From the NCBI GenBank assembly GCA_028386065.3, contig JAKUCV010007250.1:81395-145394 (forward strand): 64,000 nucleotides of DNA, in the 5' to 3' direction. This document shows positions 33,201 to 46,626 of the stretch, in pieces. This DNA comes from Turnera subulata (taxonomy: Eukaryota > Streptophyta > Magnoliopsida > Malpighiales > Passifloraceae). The notes under the pieces were generated by a model, which worked only from the letters and a program-made list of their open reading frames with translations, ran no database searches and was not told the origin of the DNA. Position 1 is the stretch's first letter. Every line of letters begins with the position of its first letter. The position numbers and the translations under genes were made by a program.

Positions 33201-34041
33201 GGACATAGCAATAAAGCACCGTCCGCATAACAATCAATGCAGATGGTCATGGCAACTGGAAGAGAAGAAAGAAAATCCAGCTATAAATGCCCCTTCGCAT
33301 ATTCATGCCTTCGTGGCATGATCGGTGATGTATCTGTCTTCTTAGACTCGTTCACTTTCATAAATTAAAAAGTGGGGGCTAGACAATTGACTGAGTTGAT
33401 AAATTCACTTGGCATTGTCACTAGAAGTGTAGAATCACATCCATGAGAGGTGGTGGGGTTGAAGGAACAGCCTTTAAAGCCGACAAGTACCAAGAAATGG
33501 TAATAGTGAAAACAGAAGGATTGGAAAGTCAATTTTCAATTTGAATTTTAGATGTGCACTAGATGCATTAAGATCTCTCAATTGCACTGTGAAGGCAAAA
33601 GATTTCAGCCAGAATTACAACTCTATACTAGATTGCTATCAAGAATGTGCACCAGAAAAGGGAAATCAGAATCCCACATTTTGGTGCAATTAGTTGATCA
33701 CAGAGTAGGCGAAATCAGTAAGCATGAAGGAAATTCCAAAAGCATTGGCCAGATAACCAAAAACCAAAACACAGCCATTGGCATCGAAAGAGAAGAATAA
33801 TCTCCAAGAAGCACACACCTTCTCAAAGCAAAACCACATTTTGCTAAAACATCAACAAAAAAGGAGCACACACAGCCACTTCTCAAATGCAACCAATATA
33901 ATCTCACAATGCACATCCTACATTAACTGGATCACGACCAATAAACAAGAAATCCGAAACGAAAATGTTACCAGGACCAGCCGGTGCCGGATTCGGAGAG
34001 GAGCTCTTTTTCTTCTTACTTCTGGTACACGAATTACCCAT
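30266..34041 (-). CDS. Receptor-like cytoplasmic kinase VII, PBL2/PBL3 (APK2)-like
   Basis: Ser/Thr kinase of the plasma-membrane-anchored RLCK VII family, which relays signals from receptor kinases. Six exons with GT-AG borders join in frame: 34041-33972, 32921-32587, 32463-32328, 32151-32015, 31659-31536 and 30813-30266, giving 449 residues. MGNSC at the start is a myristoylation plus palmitoylation signal. The kinase domain covers about residues 83-365. It has the glycine loop [11 protein letters not shown] (90-100), Lys121 in IAVKKL, catalytic YRDFKASN (Asp216) and DFG (Asp234 in LSDFGLAK), then [10 protein letters not shown] and [20 protein letters not shown] in place of HRD, and the insert [13 protein letters not shown], are typical of PBL2/PBL3-type members. 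The C-terminal tail carries an in-frame 24-codon tandem duplication. The start was chosen for the myristoylation motif. No inactivating change is seen, so it is probably functional. Confidence 0.93.
30331..30474 (-). repeat. 72-bp in-frame tandem duplication in kinase exon 6
   Basis: Positions 30331-30402 and 30403-30474 are near-identical 72-bp units (24 codons each). They encode a repeated Ser-rich segment containing NNDPISPT in the C-terminal tail, outside the kinase domain. Confidence 0.88.
32531..32580. repeat. A-tract with GAA and CAA microsatellites in kinase intron 2
   Basis: A poly-A run is followed by about five GAA/AAG units and four CAA units, directly beside the exon 2 donor on the minus strand. 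Confidence 0.85.
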
Positions 34042-34105
34042 CGAAACTCTCCCCCCTCCAAAGAGCAGCGACGGGCCAAAAAAGGAAGCCAAACCCAATA
34101 TAGTA

Positions 34106-34198
34106 CTAATGGGTTTTCATTAATAAACAAAGAGAGATCATCTTTTCGGGTAGGGTCATTTTGGCCTGATCTTCTTCTTCTTCTTCTTCAATGACCAT
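34106..34198 (-). promoter_or_regulatory. Upstream ORF in the kinase 5' leader (30 codons)
   Basis: An ATG at 34198 in strong context (CCATGG) opens a 30-codon frame that stops at 34106, 65 bp before the main ATG at 34041. The peptide begins MVI and has six Glu in a row, encoded by a GAA-rich microsatellite. If the transcript starts upstream, this uORF could reduce kinase translation. The transcription start is not known from sequence alone. Confidence 0.45.
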
Positions 34199-34441
34199 GG
34201 AAGAAAGAAGAGAGAGAGGGGGATGGAAGAGACGGAGGACAAGGCCTGCCTTTCCTTCCTCCTTGTGTGTTTTTAGATACAAATGAGGAAAGGAAAGGAC
34301 AGAAAGGAGAATTGGAAAATTGGAAATCAACAGAAAAAGGAATGGATTAGGATGGGAATACATACAGTACGCGAGGTGGAAAATCACTGGAGCAAATTTT
34401 GCTGTTGTTGTTTCAATGGTGTCAAGTGTCAACACGACAAT

Positions 34442-37400
34442 TAACGAACTTTAATGTTTTTGCCCCATCTCGCGGGAAGCATCTCCATGTGATTTGTCTG
34501 ATTACTACATAGTCCTCTACCCCCACATATGACATAACCCATTAAAAAAGTCTTTTTTTGTAAAAAAAAAAGTACCACTGTACATGATTTGGAGAAATTG
34601 ATTCTTGGATGGATTTATAAAGAAACTAAATTATGGCAATGTGGCTGGAACATGTTTTGTTTAAATTATTTACAAGACAGTTTAGGAGTACTAAGATTAA
34701 ATCACAGTCTATACTACAGTTACATTTGTATACTTCAATTCAGGCATATATAATTAGCAGATTTATTAAAGCCTGCTTAATTTGTAATGCTTAATCGCAC
34801 AAATCATTCGACATTCTTTACCGATATATATTCACAACAAAAATCCTTAATGAAGATTGCATTGAACTTGACTGATTGATTATGATATTCTTTTGTCAGG
34901 TTTTTTCGATCTAATATTGTAAAATGTATTGATATTGTGATGATTGGTGTTGATAATCTTTGTTATAAAGCGAAAATAGTGCAATAGAATTGAATGGCTT
35001 TTGAACCAAAAAAATTATATTATTCTGACTTCTTCCTCTGAGTATAATCATGAAACAGCTCTTTTAATTTTTTTTGGTCAAATCTTTTTCAACTACAAGC
35101 TAACTAATTTCAGTCTTCAACTTTAATGATAAAAAAGCAAGGCGATGATTACATAAGAAGCAAAAGAGAATAATAGGCAGGGCATCCACAAGATGTACAA
35201 ACTTTGCTTAAAATTTCAAGAAAATGTCAATGAGATCCAACTCGACTTGTAAGACACAGCCGACAAGTATCGCCTTTCAAGTTGAAGTCCATTCACTAAC
35301 GAGCCAGAGAAACTGGTCTCCATCACAATATCTACGTACGTACTACTTAGTTTTTCTCGTCTAATGTGAGTGTGTCCTTTACCTGTTGAACAAAAACAAA
35401 AATGTGAAAATTGTTCAAGCAAGAAACAAGAAAACTGCCGTCTTCTCTAATTTTCTTTCCTCGTAAGCCCCAGCCAAGAGCAATAGATACACTACTGACG
35501 TGTGCCTTTCAAAAGCTGAAATGATTTGGTCTAAAAATACCCAGTAAAAGATTCTCAAAAAAAGAAAACACCCAGTAAAAGGTTTCCTGAAAAGACAACG
35601 TTATTTTCATGAACAGCGATGGTTTTGACCAATTTGTCATTTTATGGAAGCACATATCATTGTAGTTCATTGAACAAAGAAAGAAAGCGACAGGTACGCC
35701 TTTTTTAATGCAGGATTGACAATTTGACATCGACATCCATCGACGACAAGACGCAGAGTGGAGCCCTTCCGCGATTATTTGGGTCCAAACAAGCCCAAGG
35801 AGACTGAGCTTTCGAAAATGGGCCTCAAAAACATTAGAGGTACAGGCCCACATATTTGGACTTGCATTAATCTTGAACGAACTTCTGCAAAGTTTCCGAG
35901 CCATCTTTTGGGCTCTACGGAACTCGGGTCGTTGGATGGATAATCTAAGAAGTAGTCGGCCCGGTTCATTTCTGGCTCAGAAACAAGACCATTTGGCTCC
36001 AATTGTACGAGATCAAGTCTACAATAGAATTCATTTGCTTTGTTGTGCTGCACTAATCACAGATGTCAAGACTCAACAGTTGTTACTTTACATGAAGAAT
36101 GTACTCTGATCCCTTTATGTCACAATCACAAAACTAATAGACCAGTTTATTAGTTGGCAAACCATCCTTCTTTATTGGACATTTTGCCGTTTGGCCAGCC
36201 TCCACGTGATCTTTATTGCATGATTTGTTTTAGAACTTGTAATTAACACTGGTTTGAGTGTACTATTGAAGAAAAGAGTGAACTAAACCAATGTATAACT
36301 AGAAAAAGTTAGAAATCTATATCCATGTTTCGTGCAGAATTCATCCTTGCCATCACGGCATCTTTGGCTGCCCATAAGCTATCATCATAACGTCTACCCG
36401 ATTTTAGTTTTTCCTAGGTCAAAAAAGAAAAAAAAAATATGTCACATCCCTCCACAGACAATGTCCCATGATCATAAAAATTGGTAGCAAAATGCCTGAT
36501 ATATGCAACAGTAGTTTTCAGGCATCAAGGGCCCATGTATTTTGTTATCCTGTTTTGCAATATAAATATTATCATTAGTGGAAGACAAAGTCAAGGGTCG
36601 ATTATCTGCCCGCAGCTTTTGTGCTTGTTTTCGAGTGCATGATCCAGGAGTACCCATACTCCCAACAAACAAGAAGAATATAGAGTCTGAACCCATACTC
36701 CCAGAAAAAAAGATGAAGTGAAGTGCATTTCTTTTAGAAGTTGTTTGTGTGTGTACAGTTTCCGTATTATGGACCTGTTTTGGGAACTGAGTTCAGTGGG
36801 AGGCACTGCATGACTACACATCTATGGGCTTGTGCCTTTTTGCTGCATATCTCCACACTGTCATGTTCAGCTAAACTTAGCAATCCTGTTTGCAGCTTTT
36901 TTTCTTCTAAAAGAATCTATTCCTCAAGCTCTCATCTTTGACTCCTTGAAAATTTAGCAAATAAGTAATGCTTCAACAAGAAAAAAGTTGCCACTCAGTT
37001 GGGATTTATAGTACTTTAGTCTGCAATGGGTGGGTGGATGCATGTTTGAGCTATAAAAAAATTTGCTTCAATCATAAAAATTATTTTGTAGTATAGAGCC
37101 CACTCTTAGAAAGTATAAAAATCCAAAAGAAATGAAATTTCAAAGTGTATGATCTACTTCCATCTCTTCCCCTTTGTACATGTACCCATGAAGATGTGCT
37201 GAAGTTAAGATTGCATATTGTGAACACAAAAGGGTACAAAAGACAAAGAAGGCAAACCCAGTTCTATTCCTCCAGCCAGGCCGAATTCATCACGGCTAGC
37301 TAGCTAGCTATAGTACTCGACAAACATGTATAAGCATTCAATAACATCTTATAACACCAACCTTTCATGATAGGCGTGGAGAATGGAGATGCAAAGGAAC

Positions 37401-38023
37401 GACTCTAATTATACGTAAAAGTGTTCTGCCCTCGTGAAGATTGTTGTTTATATATGATCGAACATTATGGTCTGAAGTTACTTGTCCTTAAATATTAAAA
37501 CGAGTTTTGTTTTGCAAGATTAATTCAACTCAGTTTATAGAGTCCTCTGCAAATTTTTTTACTGACTGGGGCTTTGTCGTCTGAAATCATATATTATAGA
37601 AATCAAATCAACCGCAAAGTTTATTCTGAGAGGAATACTTCGACTGTGGAGCTATAGCTGTATATCGATATTTGTGTGTGGGAATCAGTTTACCTTTGCC
37701 CTTAAATTATCTGCACCCCTAATATACTAGCATAGTTTAGTCGGTGGATTAAATTTACCGAACATGCCATGCCAAGTTTTGCAGAAATGACTGGAAAGTT
37801 CACAGAAATATCAGCCAAGAAACGAAGTCATTTTATTAAATTTCTTAAGTTGAAACGTACAGCTGAGGAAGGATTTTCTAATTGCTGAACAAGCACTACC
37901 ACATATTAGCCTAGCAACAAAAACCTAGAAACACAAGTAGTACATATGGGAATCCGGAGGAGAAAATAACCTACTGCAGAAGTGAAACTATTACATATCC
38001 CATATCCTTAGCTGGTAGCTTCT
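34442..38023. other. Intergenic region between kinase and PRE-type gene
   Basis: Mostly AT-rich DNA. The first few hundred bases should hold the kinase promoter, and the last part the PRE 3' UTR. No gene is supported; frames at 35509-36109 overlap on both strands without a domain. A duplicated 12-bp sequence around a short A-rich insert lies at 35539-35581. Confidence 0.5.
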
Positions 38024-38921
38024 CTATTGCATGAGTAAATTCCTTATTATAGCAGCTTGGGCAGAGTCAGTTGTTTCCAGTAGCTCCGCCAGTCGATCGC
38101 TAAGGTCATCGACCTCTCTGTGCAAACTTCTGATGTAGTTGCATGTTTCCTGTAAGACCTTGGCAGCTGAAACCTGCGTGAAAAAAGAAAGAATTAACAG
38201 ATATCAACTACTTCAATTTATACCAATAGAAAAAAAACTCTCTTGACCTTTTAGTCTAACCTAAACATGTATATATGGGGTTGAACCGAGTAAGAAGACA
38301 GTGTGGTCTTTTAGTTTCAAGATAGGGAACCTTTAAACACCATAGTTACAAGTAACTTGCTGATTCAGAGACATATAGGGAATAGATTACATGAACAGAA
38401 TTGCACCAGACTATTTGCCCTATAGCTAGGGGTTCGCTTTTTTCCTTGCACGTTGGTGTGTCTTTTAGTACTCCTTTGTGGATAATAGGAAGGAATCTTT
38501 CAAGATTGAGGGAGAAGTTAAGGGAAGTACTATGCTGGCACACATCACCACTGACTGAGCCTCTACTTCCTTTTCTTAACAAAGTAAAAGTCGTCTAAAT
38601 TCATATCCAATCCTTCACTTACCTCCTGATGAAGGAGTGTAATTAATCTTCTATTCTGCCAGTTACTACGTAAGTAGGTATATTAAAGGTTCTTTACTTA
38701 TAAAAGATTTGTAGAGCAAAAGCTTAACCTAAAAAGAAACGAAAGACATAAAAGGAGGAGGAGGAGGAGTAAGAAGTACAAAAGTGTTTACGTACCTTGT
38801 CTGAACGCCTGTTTCGAATCTCAGGGAGCAGCTGTTGCAACTTGGTGACAAGATCAAGGATCTGATCATCACTGATTCTTGAACTCCCTGATTGCCTTGA
38901 TCTCGACCTTCTGCTAGACAT
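38024..38921 (-). CDS. PRE/KIDARI-type atypical HLH protein
   Basis: Small non-DNA-binding helix-loop-helix protein of the PACLOBUTRAZOL RESISTANCE (PRE) family. Such proteins promote cell elongation downstream of gibberellin, brassinosteroid and light by sequestering inhibitory bHLH partners such as IBH1. Two exons, 38921-38796 (42 codons) and 38173-38024 (49 codons plus stop), join between Lys42 and Val43 with GT-AG borders, giving 91 residues, the usual size. [12 protein letters not shown] precedes helix 1 ([20 protein letters not shown]). The loop NRRSDK leads into helix 2 ([20 protein letters not shown]). The basic region lacks the DNA-contact residues of true bHLH factors. All family landmarks are intact. 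The N-terminus and length fit KIDARI/PRE6-like or PRE5-like members; I cannot assign the exact orthologue. Confidence 0.95.
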
Positions 38922-39129
38922 CTTAGTCTACAAGCTGGTGTACTTCGAAGTACAAAGGAATAAATAAACGGCAGTTCTCCCAAAAGTAAAAACCTATGTC
39001 AATGTCAGGAAACAAGACTAGGATATACTAACAAGGGCCTGGTGATATTAATATTAATAACGCTCAAACTTAAAAGGAGAGAAAAACAGTTTCAAGAGAC
39101 AAGTTATGGAAAGAAGTGATCTGAAATGG

Positions 39130-39200
39130 GGGGGTGGGTTTTGAGGATGGAAGAAAGAGAAAGAAAGAGAGAGAGATAAAGAGAAGAGATCAAGGAGAGA
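39130..39200 (-). promoter_or_regulatory. CT-rich 5' leader of the PRE-type gene
   Basis: The plus strand is GA-rich (AAGAGAGAGAGATAAAGAGA near 39165), so the minus-strand transcript would carry a CT-rich leader between the TATA box and the start codon, common in plant 5' UTRs. Confidence 0.5.
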
Positions 39201-39277
39201 GCACAAAAACACAAGTAGTGGGTGTTGGAGAGTGGAGAAGACAATTGCATGGGAGAAAGCAGCGGGCTAAGCTTGGA

Positions 39278-39285
39278 TTTAAATA
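39278..39285 (-). promoter_or_regulatory. Probable TATA box of the PRE-type gene
   Basis: The minus strand reads CCCTATTTAAATCC. A start about 30 bp downstream (near 39245) would give a 5' UTR of roughly 320 bases. Confidence 0.6.
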
Positions 39286-39410
39286 GGGTTTTTTCGTAGA
39301 GAGGAGGGGCAGAGAGTGAAAGAATCAAGTTTCTAGAGATACGCCATATTGTCTTTCTTTATGTGTGTTCCCAGGTCAGAGTTCTGATCTCAAGTGGACA
39401 CACTACTATA

Positions 39411-39433
39411 CTCTCTCTTCTCTCTCTCTCTCT
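39411..39433. repeat. (CT)n microsatellite
   Basis: CT units with one interruption, upstream of the PRE-type gene. Confidence 0.85.
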
Positions 39434-42058
39434 ATTGTTTTTGGGCCAGCGAGTGTGTGTCAGTGTCTCCACGCAATGCCACATGTTATTAGTAATTTAT
39501 TTCCTCTAATTACAACGTTAGGTTTCTTGACCACTTTTTAGAATTAAAATTAATTAAAGACTGTTCTCAGATCTCTATTATCTTTTTCCATGCACTCCTG
39601 AATTCATGCCAACAAAATTTAATTTAATTTAAAAAGTATAAAAACTTTCAAGAAATTAAATAAGAAAGAAAAGGTTAAATCTAATTTATAAGCTTACGTT
39701 TATTTGATAAGCTCATATTAATTAGTGGTAATCATAGTGAAGCGATAAGTGAACTGCATGCTCACCCATATGGGAAGTGCTATAAACACCAAAGCCTGTA
39801 GCTCCTTTTCATTCTTTTTCTTGTTAAGAGGAAACGTCAAATACACAGTTAGAAAGACATTCCACCCTTATTTACTCCCAAGAAAACCCATGAAATGTTC
39901 CAAAGAAAGCACCTTGGGCAAAAAGAAAAGACCACTCGCTCTTAAACTGTTAAATCTTGACCGCATGATCAGTAGCAGCCAAATTAACTAGAGGGTAGCG
40001 GTGATGGGAAAGGTTTCGATTTCATATGGAGTTTTTCTTCCTTATTGTTTTTTAAAGATAAAATATTGTGGAGTTCTTTTCTGGTGAAGGTTTTATGTGG
40101 GGGTTGACTGGTCAAAAGGTGGAAGGCTTTAGCAGTAGCACACCATGTTCTCGGCCCAACCGGAAGCACACCACCACACGTGCTATCTCGGAGGCCCAAG
40201 CGTTACACACCGACCCAGTTTCCAGGCAAAGGATATAATATTTTTTTAAAGTGTTCTTGTTGGAGTAATTAAATAGACTAAAGATTTTGTACTTGTTACC
40301 CAAATAGCATATACTATGTTCTTGGTGAGGTTATATTCCCTGGAAAGGGAAAAAAGTGTGTGGACCGGTGAGGTCATTGACGGTTAAAGTTGCGAAATAC
40401 AAAAAACTATTTTCAAATTTCTTTCATTTTCCGCCTTGAAACTTAAACCCTAAGATCTCCTGCATGGATGGGTTTCTTGGGAAGAAGACAACATGTAAAA
40501 GGATCTATAGATTTTGTGGTCTGGCAGCAAAATCAATCTTTTGTTTCTTTCGTGTATATACTTACAGCTCAGGTTTGAAGCTAGCTAGATTAGTGCCTAG
40601 CTACTAGCTAATATAGGTATTATAAGTTAGTAGCATAACTTAGCGAATTATAGAGAATTAAACATGCATGCATGGTTTGAATAGGAACCAATTATATTGT
40701 GCAGCCAAAATTATTCCCTCTAGAGCTATTCACTCATTTACGAAACAAAAAAAAAATGATGCTAAACGAAGCAAATTTAATTAGTGGGAATATAGGTTAT
40801 TTGTTTAAAGAGAATCTATTGAATAATTAATATTGCAGAGAATTCGCAATGATGTAATGAAGATGAATCAATAGAGGTCAAAGGGGGCCAAGACTTCCAC
40901 CTATATATATATAATCTATATCCATCCATAAAATTTTGCAAGGTTGGATCCCTAGCTTCAATGGTGAAGTTTGAAATCTTAAGACGTAGCCGATGAGGCG
41001 ATGAGAGATCGTGGGCCCTGGAATATACCCATTTGAAAATAAGATTTCGATATCGTTACACATTTATACTGCCGAAATGTATAAATTAATGGGGACTGAG
41101 TTTATTAGGTAGCCATTGTTTAAGAGAAATACTTTCTAACTGGCAAGCCTTTCTGTTTTTTGTACGGTTACACATGCCTAGAAAAGCAAAATCAGGCAAA
41201 CAACATATGCAAATAGGGCTAATATAACTTTAGCACAAAACAAACAAGTTGGCATATTAGTATATGACAAAGCACAAATCCTGTAACCTTGATCTAAAGT
41301 CTAAACTGAATTATTGATTGCTTAAAATAAGTGTTCCCTAAACACGTGCTTGTGACTCCTCCAATGATGGAAAAGGCGCGAGGAGATCAGATTATAGCAT
41401 ATATAGGAAGTATACTAATACTAACGTTCATGTCTACATCGTACTTTAGGGAAAGTAATGATCAGACAGTTAATTTTAAGGCAAACATTAATTTTTGGGC
41501 ACCATGCTCACTGGAAGATTCCAGTTCGTACAGAAGCCAGAGATATTAGTGTGTCACCTCACCGTACTTGAGAAACTTTTTGATTAGTTCCTATGAGTGG
41601 TATATTCAAAGATTACAAATATTCTAGCTCGTATTATGAGGAAAGACACTGCTGTACTGAAGAGGTGTAAAGTCTTTTCAATGTATTCCCAGTTTATTAA
41701 TTACCTTGTGGAGGCTAACCATATATGAATTTGTGGTAACTTCACAATTAATAACAAGCTTTCTATTTACGAATATGAGGGAGAATCAAAGTGCTTTCGC
41801 TCTGACTTCCTATAGAAGAAATTAATTAATCATATACTGTGCCTGGGAATTGATCCAGATGATGTCGAATCGGCAAAATGATGTCACAAAAGATGCTCCT
41901 GAACATATATTGACAAAAGCTACCTATTGCAGTAAGAAGGAGAATTATTATTAATTATAATGGTTTTCACCACCATTTGTATAACACCTTATCCTTCAAA
42001 TTTTACTAATTCAAACACAAATTTTGGCGTAGTCTCGTCTATAATTTGAGGGGTTTGA

Positions 42059-42339
42059 TAGGGGTGTAATCGAGTCGAGCCGAGCCCGAATATAGGTAGG
42101 CTCGGCTCGTTTAGACTCGTTTATATTAAATGCTTATTTAATTTGATAAGACTCGCAAAATATACTAGTTTCGTAAGGCTCGATAAAGCTCCAAATACTA
42201 CCAAGCTCGAGCTCGGCTCGTTTGATATAGAAGCTCGGCTCGAGTTCGGCTCGAGCTCGATAATGTCGAGCCGAATACAAGTTTTCATCGTGCCGATCTC
42301 CAACAACTCGCGAACTGGCTCAGCTCGTTTACACCCCTA
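42059..42339. mobile_element. hAT-type MITE
   Basis: A 281-bp element with terminal inverted repeats TAGGGGTGTAATCGAG and, on the reverse complement of the right end, TAGGGGTGTAAACGAG. It is flanked by GGTTTGA at 42052-42058 and 42340-42346, part of an 8-bp target duplication with one ambiguous base. Subterminal DNA is full of GCTCGGCTCG and CGAGCCGAGC motifs. It has no coding capacity: the overlapping frames on both strands read the same inverted motif. Confidence 0.85.
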
Positions 42340-42379
42340 GGTTTGAGGTTAAATTTCGAAAACTCACTACAGTATATAA

Positions 42380-42457
42380 CACACTTGCTATGCAAGCATG
42401 CCTCTATATATCTTGGCTCCACACTTGCTATCCAAGCATGCCTCTAGATATCTTGGC
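42380..42457. repeat. Tandem duplication of about 40 bp
   Basis: ACACTTGCTATGCAAGCATG followed by CCTCTATATATCTTGGC is repeated with two mismatches directly after a short TCC spacer. Confidence 0.85.
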
Positions 42458-45400
42458 AACCACAGGTAATACTCGTTCCACAAGCTGAAAGAAAGCTTTT
42501 ACGTAACAAATATCGAAAACACGGCCCATTATATGTACGAGTCACTCGTCATAATCTCATGATAACATTGGCAGTAATGGGTATTACAACTAAAAAGGTT
42601 TTGATATATAGCTCTCGAAAACAAGCTTGAACAAAATTTAGTGGAGATCTGTCTGTCTAAAAAGCACAAGAGAAAGATTAGATGTGACCCATTGATCACA
42701 CGTACAACCACAAATAAACTGGATTCTCTTATATATGAACTCAGTTCACATATATAGTATATGTGGCCTCCCAGCAAAACCTAAATATTATTTGGCTTGC
42801 TATATCACACCTCTAAATGTCATACTTTTGCACTGGGGCAACGTTACGTACATTTTTGGTGGCAGATCAGCAAAATGACAACATTCTTCATTTGTTGCCC
42901 AAAGGCCAGCTACACTATGCGGTCAATTGTTAGCTGTCTCATAATGTTATGGTATCATATCCATCTTTATCTTCAAGTATAACCCTCTGCTATCATTATC
43001 GGAAAAAAAAAGGTATCATCATCTTCATATATTCTACATAATCATATATCTTAGCGCCACCTCCTGATTAATGATGACGATTGAAGAGGACAAAAAACTA
43101 GTTTATTAGCTGATTTTATATGCATGTGCGTGGTATACACATAGAACCGATGGAAGAAGATTAACTGATGCTCTAGTCGCCATCTCTTGCGTCACTAAAC
43201 AAATGTGTGAGTTATCTTGGATCAAAGCTCAAAAAAAAAATTATATGATCAGTATCTTTGGTCTACAGTATGCTGTACCTAGATTTCATTTCTATCTTCA
43301 GTTTCTTGCAGCTGTTTTTTTCTTATATATATGCCTTGTGCTTAGACAGAGAGCTTATTCCGGATCCCTTTTGTTTCCTTTCTGTCTTTTGCACAGCTTT
43401 TGCTTGCTATATATTCACCTGTTACAGTGTTGTCTAGCTACATTGGGCATCAGTAATATTTTTTTTTTTTTGGTCGGAAGGCATCAGTAATATTATATAA
43501 ACTTTATCATCAAAAAAAATTTTAACAATGGAGGAGAAAGTGTTACCTCATATATATATGTACAATAATTAAGAAAAGAACAGCAAACAAATGACAGTAC
43601 TAATTAATTTACATGCTTGATTGATGCTTACAGATTATAGTAAATAAAAATGAAGGTGGTCAGCGTGCATCCCGGGCACATGACCTTGATCAAATGGACA
43701 GCGAGGAGTATGCTCAAAATCACGAGGAATCCTGATTACTAAAACCAGTGCATGGCAGATGGTTTATTTTCTATGTCTGAATGATTAGTCAAAGAAAAAA
43801 GAAATGACAGTAGATGTGTTTGTTCAACACTCCAAGAAAGATTTATGCTGATCTTCTTAGCAGTTAGCATATGCGCCCCTTGTAAATATCTTTCTGTTGT
43901 TTAGGTTTATACCTACACCTATGGGCTGACATTGACTTAAATAAATGTTAGTGTAGTAGCTTTTTTTTATCTCAAAGTCGGTGAAGGATTAATGTAGCAT
44001 ATCTTTCCCTACACTTGTACAGCCGTAGAGAAACAAGGTTTAACCGTCAATTCTAACCCAGCAGGCATAACCATTAACCACCGACAATTTGTGTATTTGA
44101 ACTCTCTCCTGCAACAATTGTTAATATAGAAATCTAAGGTTAGAAAAAGGTTATTTAGAATTAGATCACTTGATTAATTAGATCGAGCTACTCTAACTTA
44201 ACCAAGACATTTTGGATTTGAGTCTAAAAATTAGTGCACCGCTCAGGGGGATATGGTGTCAACCTTTAGAGTTCGTATCATGATAATCTTTAAATTAAGC
44301 AAAAAGTTAAGATAGACAATTATTTCTTCGATCATATATATAGTACCTAGTCAAAATAATTGCAGAACACTCACTAGCTATAGGAGCACCTATTATGTTT
44401 ATATTATCGTTTATATAAAAATTTATGAACCGCTATATATGGGAAATTCTATGCAAGAGAAGAGTAACTCCTAAGGTTGATACCCCTAATATATAGAAGT
44501 CTAGAACCAGCTAATGTAGCCATGGATGAGCAGTTTGGCGGTTGAAGAAGTTGATGAGCATCATACAAAGGAATTAATTAGGATAAAGCAAGAAGAGTTT
44601 AAAATTAGTGCACGTGCATGACATAAAAGCCCCGTCTTCTGCGTTAACTACTACTAACATTATCTAAAGATAGGGGTAAATTCGTTGGTTCCATCAATAA
44701 AAAAAAAAAACATTAGGAGTACTTAATCAAACAAATCAAGGGCCTTATTAAACATAATGAGAAGTCTGTCGGCGTGATTAGAGCCACTAAGGAAATATAG
44801 TTGAATTTTTACTGGCCTGTTCTTTTTCTGTCGCTTGAGGACAAGCTAACATTTACATCAAAGGACTTAGTCTCCAGTTAAATACTCTCCTAAATGTGCA
44901 ATACAAACAGATTTTGGCCTTTATTATTGTGGTATTTTGCTTATCATTGGATTAAAAAAATATTTTTTACTGTAAATAACGAGCCAATAGGAAGAATATA
45001 TGATAATTTTCTCTGTCTTTTCTTCCGATAGAAAGGATACGAATAAGATTTCGGGGTCAACAATTATGAAAAGGATGTTATAGCATCATAATTTTTTTAT
45101 TAAGAGGATGAGAATGAGAATTAACGATTTAAAACTTTTGGCAGCAAAATGGTATAAACGCATCCGATGTTGAAGTCCTAGCGTGTCGGGACACAGCTAA
45201 TCATTGGTGGGCTTCTCACATGGGCTTTTATAAGTAAGTAGATGAGAAGTTTTTGGTTCATTTGTCAATCCTTGGGCTTGATTGATCTCTTCGATGAGTA
45301 GGCTCTTATTATGGGCCTTATTTACCCAAATTTGAGGGGCCAATTAAAGCACAACATGGAAAAGACAACAAGAATTTAGCGTTTGCAGTATAGCTCAAGC

Positions 45401-46419
45401 CCACATCCGTTTCATTCATTTTCTTGCTAGCCCAGACCCTGTAACATCTAACTCCCCAACTTTCTTTTTCATTCTTTTTCTTTTCCTCCCTGTTTTTAAC
45501 TTCTGTCTGTACTCTGTACTCTATAGTCTATACAGATATATTTGGGATTTTACCAAAATTCAACCCCCCACCCCAACCCACAAAAATCTCTGTAATATGG
45601 ATAGAAAAGGATGTCCAGTGACTAAGTGAATATAGCCAATCCTAATATGGAGTAAAAAGTTTGAGAGGCAGGCAGCTAATTCGAATTTCAGATGCTTTAA
45701 CAATTTGTCATATTATTTTCAGGTGCTTTAGGACAGGGAATGTAGCCAATCCTTTGGGAGCAAGGGCAGAATCTTTAGAAGATAAACGTTGAGTTCAAGC
45801 AAGTTGTGGTGGCACACACCCAAAAAAAAGGCCTAAGATGACAACATTTCGATAGTTTCAACGATTTTGTCATCAATTAGCATCATTAGACTCATTATGG
45901 CTGGGTGAGTGATCTGACATTGTCTGCTCTGAGAAATTCTTTTAGGCACAAAAAGAATGACCCCAACCAAGTAGTACTATTGACATAATCCCAAAATTCT
46001 TTATAGGCCCTTTTTTTCTGCAGGCACCTCCAAAACATATCATGGGAATCATTTTTTATCACTACTGTGAAAAAAGTACGGACTTTTTATGTGCTGAAAG
46101 GGACTTTTGAATCCAATCCCAATTTCTATATAATTCTGGAGATATATAGTGAGTGGGGGAGGAATGCGTATAATATATTGGAAAGTAGCCCCCCCTAAAT
46201 AATATTAAGACACATAATGGCCTAGTCAGTTCTCTATATATTCCAGTGGTTTTTCTCCTTTGTTGTGGTGCTATACAAAACCAAAATAGACCATTCATCC
46301 TCTCTGACACCTGTAAACAGACTTTCAGTTCCTTTGTAGTAGTAGCATTTGATGCTTCATTAGGAGCTTCCATAGAATATGATCCGATGACAGTATCACC
46401 ACTTCCAAAAAAAAGCACA

Positions 46420-46626
46420 TCAATGGTGATTTGCCCATATATGCCACATGCTGCGTGATTCCATGCTTCTATTTATTCTGCCACTGCTTAAGAAACCATA
46501 ATTGCATAAACCATTCAACGAATTCATGCTTACACTGTCACAGCTAGAGGCATTATTAACACACACACACTCTTTAATTAGCTTACTACTGCAGTTGAGC
46601 AGTGCAAGAGCAGATCTTCTAGCCAT
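46420..46626 (-). other. Unrecognised 68-codon open frame
   Basis: An ATG-initiated frame beginning MARRSALALLNCSSKLI could be read as a mitochondrial presequence: basic, Ser/Leu/Ala-rich, without early acidic residues. The frame stops after 68 codons. The next frame on the same strand (46062-46418) is not clearly related. No family is recognised, and chance or a gene fragment is at least as likely as a real gene. Confidence 0.15.

Noticed and set aside
34042..34098. Upstream N-terminal extension of the kinase
   Set aside because: The open frame continues upstream of MGNSC, but the codon at 34098 is TTG, not ATG. MGNSC is the family-typical myristoylated start.
42121..42340. Frames on both strands
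   Set aside because: Translations of the inverted subterminal motifs of the hAT-type MITE.
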